NCBI GenBank assembly: GCA_934700265.1
Contig: CAKUXH010000007.1
Location: 1-19,162 of the forward strand
Reading direction: 5' to 3'
DNA length: 19,162 nt
Source of the DNA: an uncultured Opitutales bacterium
Lineage (GTDB): Bacteria > Verrucomicrobiota > Verrucomicrobiia > Opitutales > UBA9783
The first letter of the stretch is position 1. Each line of letters opens with the position of its first letter. Positions 1 through 6,342 of the stretch are shown here, in pieces. The position numbers and the translations under genes were made by a program. The notes below the pieces were generated by a model, which worked only from the letters and a program-made list of their open reading frames with translations, was not told where the DNA came from and ran no database searches.

Positions 1-263
1 AGGTTTATGGCACAGATACTGCCTTCGTTTGTGAAAACACTCAAAATGGTAAAACTTGTAAATTTAGAATTACACGAATGCTGTTAAGTCGGTTAATTCC
101 CAATGAACAATTTGAAAAATTACTAAAAAATGGAAAAACAGATTTATTAGACCGATTTAAATCTAAACGAACTGGAAAATATTTTTCCGCCTATTTAATT
201 CTTAAGGAAGGTGGCAATATAGGTTTCGAATTTGCAACTAAAAAGCCAGATCCTGAAAAATAA
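1..263 (+). CDS. Type IA DNA topoisomerase, C-terminal zinc-repeat end (5' partial)
   Basis: This is the last 86 codons of a gene that begins before the window; the first complete codon is at base 3 and the stop is at 261-263. The fragment holds a C-terminal topoisomerase repeat (Toprim_Crpt type). A Cys pair flanks a short turn (FVCENTQNGKTCKF). It is followed by an LSRLIPNEQFEKLLKNGKTD-like stretch, then a GF/RF-x-SK-x(2)-G-K-x-F-x-A-x-L segment and a final FEF. In the family this unit follows the catalytic core of topoisomerase III/I proteins and helps bind single-stranded DNA while the enzyme relaxes or decatenates DNA. Whether the complete protein is TopA or TopB cannot be told from this end. 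An ATG at 78 lies inside the repeat and is not a real start. A strong terminator follows immediately. Confidence 0.75.
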   Translation, partial: VYGTDTAFVCENTQNGKTCKFRITRMLLSRLIPNEQFEKLLKNGKTDLLDRFKSKRTGKYFSAYLILKEGGNIGFEFATKKPDPEK

Positions 264-281
264 TTTTATAGAAAAACTTCT

Positions 282-313
282 TTAAAGTCAGAAAACGCTG
301 ACTTTAATTTTTT
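282..313 (+). terminator. Rho-independent terminator after the topoisomerase gene
   Basis: A perfect 10-bp stem (282-291 with 298-307) encloses a 6-base loop (aaaacg) and is followed at once by six T residues (308-313). This is a textbook intrinsic terminator 18 bases after the topoisomerase stop. It separates that gene from the FmdB-like/malQ unit. Confidence 0.85.
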
Positions 314-330
314 CATTTCACAGTTATTGC

Positions 331-358
331 TTGAAAAACTTTCTATATTTTCTAGAAT
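331..358 (+). promoter_or_regulatory. Putative sigma-70 promoter of the FmdB-like/malQ unit
   Basis: TTGAAA (331-336), a 16-base spacer and TAGAAT (353-358) fit a sigma-70 promoter. The -10 box ends only six bases before the ATG at 365, so transcription would begin at or next to the start codon. In such AT-rich DNA chance matches are common. The placement right after a terminator and before a gene supports it. Confidence 0.45.
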
Positions 359-364
359 ATAAGT

Positions 365-667
365 ATGCCATTTTACTTATATCGGTTGTTAAAACCTAGT
401 ACGCCTAAAACAGAATGTCCCATCATTGAGTTAGAACATTCTTGGAAAGAATCTTTATCAAAAGATCCAATAACAGGATATGCATTAGAACGTATTTATA
501 CACCGCCAAATCTATCAAAAGGTTATTCAGCAGAGCATACAAAACAGCTTCTTTCTGATAAAAATATTTCACAGCATGGATTTTCAAAATACGTCCGTGA
601 TCCTCTATCAAATTGTTATGTAAAAACAGCAGGCCAAGAAGGACCTAAAACCTTTTCAGTAAAATAA
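365..667 (+). CDS. FmdB-like small protein without the zinc ribbon
   Basis: This 100-residue protein begins with the FmdB-type signature MPxYxYR (here MPFYLYR). It ends with a tail (GFSKYVRDPLSNCYVKTAGQ, then EGPK) that resembles the C-terminus of FmdB-family proteins I recall from Verrucomicrobiota and relatives. FmdB proteins normally carry a CxxC...CxxC zinc ribbon near the N-terminus. Here only Cys18 and Cys84 remain, so the ribbon is gone and the region has become an insert rich in charged residues. The function of the family is unknown; a regulatory role is often assumed. The start is fixed by the conserved N-terminus, since an in-frame TAG at 353-355 excludes an earlier one. There is no Shine-Dalgarno motif. 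The gene is 9 bases upstream of malQ and shares its transcript. Family assignment is by eye and moderately sure. Confidence 0.6.
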   Translation: MPFYLYRLLKPSTPKTECPIIELEHSWKESLSKDPITGYALERIYTPPNLSKGYSAEHTKQLLSDKNISQHGFSKYVRDPLSNCYVKTAGQEGPKTFSVK

Positions 668-676
668 GGATACCTC

Positions 677-2149
677 ATGAAGCCATTGACAGGAATCTTA
701 TTACCTATATTTTCTCTTCCAGGCACTTACGGAATTGGCCGCTTTAATAAAGAAGCTTATAAATGGATAGATCTATTAGCTGAATCTCATATGAACGCTT
801 GGCAGGTATGCCCTATGGGACCTACTGGCTTTGGGAACTCACCTTACCAGCCTTTATCTGAAATTGCTTTAAATCCTCTATTTATTGATCTAGATGATCT
901 AGTAAAACGTGACTATTTATCACCTAAAGATTTAAATAAAACATTTCCAGTAAGTAATTGCGTTGATTATAATACTGTCAATACCTGGCAATTTCCACTA
1001 CTGCTAAAAGCTTACGAAAAATTTCTACAAACTAATGATGACGCTTGTTTTCAACAGTTTAAAAAAATAGGAGGCAAATCTTTAGAAATTTATTGCATAT
1101 TCTGTGCATTGAAAAATAAATTTCATCAAAAACCTTGGTGGGAATGGCCATCCGATTATCAAAACTCTGAAGGTATTGCCATCAATGCTTATAAAAAACA
1201 TTACCAAAAATTTATAGATTTTTTTGCATTCGAACAATGGCTTTTACAAGAACAATGGAAAAATATACATACTTATGCATATAAAAAAGGCATAAATATT
1301 GTTGGAGATATTCCACTTTACGTAGGTACAGATAGTGCTACTGTATGGGAAAATCGTTCATTATTCCAATGGGATTTTGAGAAAGATTTGCCACAAAAAG
1401 TAGCTGGCGTTCCACCAGATTATTTTTCAAAAAATGGGCAACTTTGGGGAAATCCATTGTATAATTGGGATTTTCATCAGAAAAAAAACTTCACCTGGTG
1501 GATAGAACGTATTCAAAAAAATTTTGAATGGTTCGACATTATTCGAATAGATCACTTTCGAGGGTTATATGATTATTGGGCAGTTCCCTATGGTGAAAAA
1601 ACTGCAAAAAATGGTCAATGGTTACCAGGACCTAAAAAAGCTTTTTTTGATAAATTAAAAACTTGTTGGCCGAATATGCCTTTTATACTTGAAGATCTTG
1701 GTGATCTACATGAGGGCGTACGTATATTCCAAAAAAGTCTCCGATTACCAGGAATGGCCATTATACAGTTTGCTTTCGGAGATGATAATAATCCTTATCT
1801 CCCCAAAAACTGGAAAAACAATCAGGTAATCTATACAGGAACTCATGACAATGACACCTTGTATGGTTGGTTCTCAAAATTAAAAAATTTTGATAAGGAA
1901 CAGATCATAAAGTTAGCACAATTAAAATCTGTAACAAACAAAAATATTGCAAAAAAACTTATACAGTGGATTTTCAATCACCGAACCACACAACATCTAA
2001 TAATTCCTTTGCAAGATATTTTGAGTTTAGATTCAAAATCTCGAATAAATACACCAGGTACAATAGGCAAAAATTGGCAATGGCGTTGTACTGAAAAATT
2101 TTTTAAAGACTTCAGTATAGCTATTGAAAAATTAAATATCCATAACTAA
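677..2149 (+). CDS. malQ: 4-alpha-glucanotransferase (amylomaltase, GH77)
   Basis: The 490-residue protein is a complete glycoside hydrolase family 77 enzyme. It transfers alpha-1,4-glucan segments between maltodextrins or glycogen branches in the cytoplasm, releasing glucose. The N-terminal block GTYGIGRF...WQVCPMGPTGFGNSPYQ is typical, as are VGDIPLYVGTDSATVW (208-223) and VAGVPPDYFS followed by GQLWGNPLYNW. Expected catalytic residues are present: nucleophile Asp292 in RIDHFRG, acid/base Glu339 in EDLG, and Asp391 in GTHDND. Length matches the short bacterial MalQ type with no extra carbohydrate-binding domain. It has the clearest ribosome binding site in the window (AAGGA at 666-670, six bases before the ATG), which overlaps the stop of the upstream FmdB-like gene, so the two are probably coupled. 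It converges with the AsmA-like gene. Confidence 0.95.
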   Translation: MKPLTGILLPIFSLPGTYGIGRFNKEAYKWIDLLAESHMNAWQVCPMGPTGFGNSPYQPLSEIALNPLFIDLDDLVKRDYLSPKDLNKTFPVSNCVDYNTVNTWQFPLLLKAYEKFLQTNDDACFQQFKKIGGKSLEIYCIFCALKNKFHQKPWWEWPSDYQNSEGIAINAYKKHYQKFIDFFAFEQWLLQEQWKNIHTYAYKKGINIVGDIPLYVGTDSATVWENRSLFQWDFEKDLPQKVAGVPPDYFSKNGQLWGNPLYNWDFHQKKNFTWWIERIQKNFEWFDIIRIDHFRGLYDYWAVPYGEKTAKNGQWLPGPKKAFFDKLKTCWPNMPFILEDLGDLHEGVRIFQKSLRLPGMAIIQFAFGDDNNPYLPKNWKNNQVIYTGTHDNDTLYGWFSKLKNFDKEQIIKLAQLKSVTNKNIAKKLIQWIFNHRTTQHLIIPLQDILSLDSKSRINTPGTIGKNWQWRCTEKFFKDFSIAIEKLNIHN

Positions 2150-2161
2150 AAACGATAAAAA

Positions 2162-2190
2162 CAAACCTTTGCTGTAAAAGCAAAGGTTTG
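2162..2190 (-). terminator. Hairpin terminator between convergent malQ and AsmA-like gene
   Basis: A perfect 11-bp inverted repeat (caaacctttgc at 2162-2172, gcaaaggtttg at 2180-2190) surrounds a 7-base loop. On the minus strand the hairpin is followed by TGTTTTTATCGTTTTT, a good U-rich tail, so it mainly ends the AsmA-like transcript. On the plus strand the tail is poor, although the hairpin may still slow malQ transcription. It lies 12 bases after the malQ stop. Confidence 0.8.
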
Positions 2191-2197
2191 CCTCCAA

Positions 2198-5100
2198 TTA
2201 ATTAAAGAGTGAATTTAATAAATTTTTTACCGGTTGAAGTGGTTTCTCTTGCTTTTTATCACGACTTGATAAAATTAACTTAAGCAAATTAGAATAATTC
2301 GGTTTTCCTAATGTTCCATCAATTATGCAGGTAGGCCCCTTCAAATATTCTTGATTGCTTCCTAGACTTTTCTCAAAATTAAAATAATTTAAGATTGGAC
2401 TAGAATCTGAAGCATACAATTGCAATTCACTTACAAATGGATATTGCTGCCAATCAAGCGCATTGATCGTATCAATAGTTGTACGGGTATAAAGCGCTAA
2501 ATCTTCATTTTTAATGCTTATTTTTGCTCCAACTTTATCAGAATGACTACGCTCTACCGCACAATCAAACCGTTTAAATGGAACCGCCCTTAAATATGTA
2601 TTTAGAAAATTAACAGCACCCCTTCCATTCGCATCACTTCCTGCTAAAAGACCTAAAGAAGATGCAAAACCGCCTACAATTGTTCCAAATGTTACAGCTG
2701 AATCAAATACTCTAATAGTACCATCATAAGCCTTACAATTTATATTAAAACAAGAATTCCCAAAATTTTCCTCTCCAAATGAACCTTTCACATTTCCATC
2801 AAAAAATCCTGTTACCTTGGCACGATCTAAAAATGGAACGTGATAATATTTCATAAATGCAAATAAATTTGACAAATCTACATGCTCTAATTTTGCATCC
2901 AACATATACTTCTGCTTAGGGAAATCATATGCTCCATCCATATTAATTGTCCCATTAAATATTTCTCCTATAAAATTTTTTAATGTAATATTTTTATTCT
3001 GTATAAAAGAAACATTACCTTTTAAATTTCGAGCAAAAACATCCTTAGCTAAGACAGATTTCAAATTAAAATCCAAACTCACAGAATAATTCGACTGCTT
3101 AGTTTTCTCATTTTTTGTAACCTTAGAAACATCTACCTCACTACTACAGTTAACAGAAGAATCCTTTTTTAAGGAATTTGTCCATGACATAATTTCTAAA
3201 AGATCATCGATATATACATGATCACTATTAACATTTAAAGCAAATTCTTTGTCTTTCTTCAAAGAACAATCTACTTGCAGATCGGTTGCATGATCTGAAG
3301 ACCTTAACTCTAAAAAAGAATTAACCAGATTTTTATTGGAAGCATAATATGACTTCAAATCTACCGTAACAGGGCATTTTAACGGTGTAATATTCACATA
3401 AACATTTGCCATTTTTTCAGCATCATTTGTCTGCCAATGACCAGAAATATTGCCAACAGCACCAGGATACTTAAGCGCAAAAGGTTGCACACTTAACTGA
3501 GTTACATCTAAAACAAACTTTCCGTCAGTTGTTAAAGTTTGATTTTTTTCCTGACTGATACTTGTAGATCCCAAAAATAACGGTGTTTTCTCTTCGTCTG
3601 AAATCAGCCTAAATTCAGGGCTATTAAAAGACCATTGTTGTTTATTTTTCCAAACACCCCCCAAGTTCAAATAAATTTGCTTTAAATTTACCCAATCATC
3701 ATTTCTCCAAACAAAATTAAAATTTTTTACCTCAAAAGGCGTTTTAGTATCCAATTTAATACACTGTTTATCGTTCGAAATTATTCCTTCATAAGATAAC
3801 AAACCTTTCAACTTTACATCTTTATACGTAATAAAATCTAAAGGATACTTATTAGCATATGCATGTAAAACATTCCCATCATCCTTAATAAAAATACTTC
3901 CCTTTTCAAAAACAATCGGATTGTCACAATCGATCTGCAATGCCATTGACTTGTCTTGCTCAGAATTTACAGTAAAATTAAATTGATTTACTTTTATTTT
4001 ATCTTTCGATAAAAAAATATTGTAATTAAGTTTAGCTACCAAACTAGGATTTAAATACAAACCTACTGTTTCCAATTGCAATAAATTTTGCGCCAAAGCG
4101 TTATTAAAAAATAAATTTCCCACATGAGCATTCAAATTTTTTTTTGAGGACCAACTTCCTTGTTGGGATAATTTAAGGAATGGGATATGTTTAACATCAG
4201 TAAACAAGGTATCAAAATTATAATCACCGTGCGTCCCTTGTACATTCAAAGCACATTTCCCCATTAGGCGACAATTACTATCTGTTATGCAATTATTTTT
4301 TCCTTTATTAAATTGCTGTATGTAGCAAAGAATAGGTTGCAACAACGATAATTCCCACTGTTTTGTTTTAGAATTCCAAGTAACATTCAAACTTCCTGTT
4401 TTTAAATTTCCTAAAATTTTATATCCATACTGCTGTAAATAAGGATTAAAGATAACAAAAGGCACTTCATACAAATTAACTTCACAAACTTGCAATTTTT
4501 CTGCATTTTCGGCCTTCAACCCTTTTTTGTAATCATAGGTTATCGATTGCAATGAATTAATATCTAAGAATACTTTTTGAACTCCTTTTTCCTTTAAAAT
4601 AGCCTTATACTGTTTTAAACGAAAAAACTTCTTTGAAAATTCACCATCTACCTGCGCCTTTAAACTTAAATAAGGGAGTGAGCCCAATGTTGGATCTAAC
4701 GCTTCGAAATTCTTCCCCCATACACTAAAATATGAATGTGTATCCCAAGTTAATGTTTTACGACTTAAATGCCCTGTTCCTTCTGCTAAGATCGATAATG
4801 TTGGCAATGAATCAACATTAAAAAGTTTTAACATACTATTATCTAAAACAGTTTGCCATTTTAAAGAAAAAATATGATCCGTTGTTTTAAAATACTCTCC
4901 TATAAGCGTAAAATCACTAGATTGGCCACAATGCACTTCCAACTTTAAAGTTTCCCCTATATCAGAAGCCGCATTATCCACCACACCTTTATAAGCAATA
5001 ATTGGATAACGTTTATCTCCAAAAATTCTCACCCTACCCTTACATTTTACACTTTCAATTTTACACTTTTTATCACATTTTAAATTAAAACTTCCATTTA

Positions 5101-5707
5101 CTTGTAAAGCAGAATACTGCTTTGAAGGGAATTTTACAACTGAACTATATTGACATACCCCCATATGATCAGGTTGCAAATGTTGAATGGAAATATTTGC
5201 AGTTTCTAGTTTTATATTATTAATATCTCCTTGTACCCAAAAATTTAAATTTTCAATGTTTAACCGAAAAGGTAGTTGAAAATAACTCAAAAAACTTTTT
5301 TTCTTTACGTTTTTCTCAATTTTTAAAAAACCTTTTGAAGGACTTCCAATGATACTTTCGGCACTTTTTATTGTTTGACAAGGTGCATCAATTACAATTT
5401 TCCCTTGTAAATCATTAATACGAAGCCCTCTAAGTAACAGAAAGTCACTGGGATTCCAATTAAATTTGAAGTCTGAAATAGTAATTGATCGTATTTTATT
5501 TTTACAAAAAATCTTTTCTACAGTGATCTTATTTAAACTTCCATAATAATTAGAAATGTTAACTTCATCAAAATTACACTTTAAAACTCCAAGTAAACAA
5601 GCTTTTTGAAACCAAGACCATTGCAAAAGCATCAGTAAAGCTGATAAAACACAAAAACAAGGTAATAAAAAATATTTAAAAAATTTCTTCATAAGTGCTC
5701 GATACAT
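2198..5707 (-). CDS. Large AsmA-like envelope protein
   Basis: The 1169-residue protein starts with a short basic stretch and one hydrophobic segment (about residues 10-28), which suggests an inner-membrane anchor with the rest in the periplasm. Residues from about 874 to 1160 look like the AsmA C-terminal region. This includes the NGTINMDGAYDF strand repeat, the LDAKLEHVDLSNLFAFM segment, a Gly/hydrophobic stretch near 1004-1020, and the closing IDGTLGKPNY. The middle is a long run of beta-strand-like repeats, as in the AsmA/TamB/YhdP group, whose members act in phospholipid transport or outer-membrane homeostasis. About 25 cysteines are present, which is many for this group. Met1 (5707) sits just after a possible -10 box. 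Met6 (5692), MKKFFKYFLLP, is an equally natural signal start, and neither has a Shine-Dalgarno motif. No partner gene lies beside it. Confidence 0.75.
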   Translation of the reverse strand: MYRALMKKFFKYFLLPCFCVLSALLMLLQWSWFQKACLLGVLKCNFDEVNISNYYGSLNKITVEKIFCKNKIRSITISDFKFNWNPSDFLLLRGLRINDLQGKIVIDAPCQTIKSAESIIGSPSKGFLKIEKNVKKKSFLSYFQLPFRLNIENLNFWVQGDINNIKLETANISIQHLQPDHMGVCQYSSVVKFPSKQYSALQVNGSFNLKCDKKCKIESVKCKGRVRIFGDKRYPIIAYKGVVDNAASDIGETLKLEVHCGQSSDFTLIGEYFKTTDHIFSLKWQTVLDNSMLKLFNVDSLPTLSILAEGTGHLSRKTLTWDTHSYFSVWGKNFEALDPTLGSLPYLSLKAQVDGEFSKKFFRLKQYKAILKEKGVQKVFLDINSLQSITYDYKKGLKAENAEKLQVCEVNLYEVPFVIFNPYLQQYGYKILGNLKTGSLNVTWNSKTKQWELSLLQPILCYIQQFNKGKNNCITDSNCRLMGKCALNVQGTHGDYNFDTLFTDVKHIPFLKLSQQGSWSSKKNLNAHVGNLFFNNALAQNLLQLETVGLYLNPSLVAKLNYNIFLSKDKIKVNQFNFTVNSEQDKSMALQIDCDNPIVFEKGSIFIKDDGNVLHAYANKYPLDFITYKDVKLKGLLSYEGIISNDKQCIKLDTKTPFEVKNFNFVWRNDDWVNLKQIYLNLGGVWKNKQQWSFNSPEFRLISDEEKTPLFLGSTSISQEKNQTLTTDGKFVLDVTQLSVQPFALKYPGAVGNISGHWQTNDAEKMANVYVNITPLKCPVTVDLKSYYASNKNLVNSFLELRSSDHATDLQVDCSLKKDKEFALNVNSDHVYIDDLLEIMSWTNSLKKDSSVNCSSEVDVSKVTKNEKTKQSNYSVSLDFNLKSVLAKDVFARNLKGNVSFIQNKNITLKNFIGEIFNGTINMDGAYDFPKQKYMLDAKLEHVDLSNLFAFMKYYHVPFLDRAKVTGFFDGNVKGSFGEENFGNSCFNINCKAYDGTIRVFDSAVTFGTIVGGFASSLGLLAGSDANGRGAVNFLNTYLRAVPFKRFDCAVERSHSDKVGAKISIKNEDLALYTRTTIDTINALDWQQYPFVSELQLYASDSSPILNYFNFEKSLGSNQEYLKGPTCIIDGTLGKPNYSNLLKLILSSRDKKQEKPLQPVKNLLNSLFN

Positions 5708-5952
5708 TCTATAGAATACACTATTTTTTATTATTCGTAAATAGTTTTTTTAATTTCCGGGCATAAAAATTTAAGTAAAAATGTAAAATAAAGCATCTAT
5801 ATTCGTACTCAAAATCATAAATGTGAAAGATCATCTACCCAATTATCGATAAATGTTTCACACTAAAATGGCTTTTGTATTAAAAAAAATATGTCACCCA
5901 CAATCAGACTTAATATCTGCTTTTTAGTAAATCTAAAAAACACATTCAATAA
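5708..5952. other. 245-base intergenic region
   Basis: No open reading frame of useful length is seen on either strand. It contains the putative AsmA-like promoter at its left end and a 7-bp inverted repeat (tgtgaaa at 5822-5828, tttcaca at 5856-5862) separated by 27 bases. The region lies downstream of the SctW-like mini-gene. The rest is A/T-rich sequence without recognisable structure, and no convincing terminator for the mini-gene is visible. Confidence 0.4.
5713..5741 (-). promoter_or_regulatory. Putative promoter of the AsmA-like gene
   Basis: Read on the minus strand, TTTACG (5741-5736), a 17-base spacer and TATTCT (5718-5713) resemble a sigma-70 promoter. The -10 box ends five bases before the ATG at 5707. 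If used, the mRNA would be leaderless for Met1, or have a leader of about 15 bases for Met6. Confidence 0.4.
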
Positions 5953-6153
5953 TTAATGAACAACAGCAACTTTCCTTTGAAATAACGTTTTATTAGGAAA
6001 ATTTATTAAAGAATTCATAGCTGAAGGCTCCATAAAAGCATCCTTGCTAACAGAAACTTTATGTCCTTTAAAATTTCCTTGTTGAATACTGTTCGTCGCT
6101 TGAGTGGAAGCAACATTTACTACATCCTTATTTGTATTAAATCCTACAGACAT
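5953..6153 (-). CDS. Short protein resembling the SctW/YopN gatekeeper N-terminus
   Basis: The ATG at 6153 gives 66 residues; a TTG at 6201 would add 16 more, but that extension looks unlike the rest. Residues about 14-35 (VASTQATNSIQQGNFKGHKV and on to SVS) resemble by eye the N-terminal secretion and chaperone-binding stretch of the type III gatekeeper YopN, whose corresponding part reads IASSQIVNQTLGQFRGESVQ. A full gatekeeper has roughly 290-400 residues, so the helical SctW/TyeA domains are missing. The downstream 245 bases show no frame that restores them. It could be a small secreted substrate, a regulator that competes for the gatekeeper chaperone, or the remnant of a decayed sctW. 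A good promoter lies upstream, which suggests the gene is expressed. There is no Shine-Dalgarno motif. The assignment is tentative. Confidence 0.4.
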   Translation of the reverse strand: MSVGFNTNKDVVNVASTQATNSIQQGNFKGHKVSVSKDAFMEPSAMNSLINFPNKTLFQRKVAVVH

Positions 6154-6232
6154 GATATTATTTAAACATTGTTCTGAATGAAAGTCAAATAAGAAAAACA
6201 ACTTAACTTCATTTCACTAAACACAAATATGA

Positions 6233-6262
6233 ATTATAGAAAATTTTATTGCATAAAATCAA
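6233..6262 (-). promoter_or_regulatory. Putative sigma-70 promoter of the SctW-like mini-gene
   Basis: On the minus strand, TTGATT (6262-6257), an 18-base spacer and a consensus TATAAT (6238-6233) form the best promoter match in this gap. Transcription would start near 6226, about 73 bases before the ATG at 6153. It faces away from rpsA. Confidence 0.5.
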
Positions 6263-6269
6263 AAAATAA

Positions 6270-6297
6270 TTCATATTATGCTACGTTAATTTATAAT
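6270..6297 (+). promoter_or_regulatory. Putative rpsA promoter
   Basis: A consensus TATAAT at 6292-6297 is preceded, after 16 bases, by TTCATA (6270-6275), a weak -35. It would give a leader of roughly 40 bases that contains the hairpin at the rpsA ribosome binding site. It is supported mainly by the perfect -10 box. Confidence 0.4.
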
Positions 6298-6311
6298 AAT
6301 AACCCTTAACC

Positions 6312-6334
6312 CTTTCTGTGTTTAGCACAGAGAG
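6312..6334 (+). promoter_or_regulatory. Hairpin covering the rpsA translation start region
   Basis: Bases 6312-6320 (ctttctgtg) pair with 6326-6334 (cacagagag) as a 9-bp stem with one G-U pair and a 5-base loop (tttag). The 3' arm holds the only purine-rich, Shine-Dalgarno-like stretch (agagag) ahead of the ATG at 6343. The structure could limit ribosome access. In gamma-proteobacteria, rpsA is autoregulated by S1 binding to a structured leader with a weak Shine-Dalgarno motif. A similar role here is inference. Confidence 0.45.
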
Positions 6335-6342
6335 AAATAATT

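Noticed and set aside
423..611. Minus-strand 62-codon frame opposite the FmdB-like gene
   Set aside because: The plus-strand gene has family-specific ends and an operon context; the antisense frame is a shadow.
5822..5862. Inverted repeat tgtgaaa...tttcaca as operator or terminator
   Set aside because: Only 7 bp with a 27-base spacer, no T tract, and far from either neighbouring start; such repeats are expected by chance in A/T-rich DNA.
6154..6201. TTG-started 16-residue extension of the SctW-like mini-gene
   Set aside because: The ATG at 6153 is a better start, and the extra residues (rich in Phe) do not resemble the rest of the protein or a gatekeeper N-terminus.
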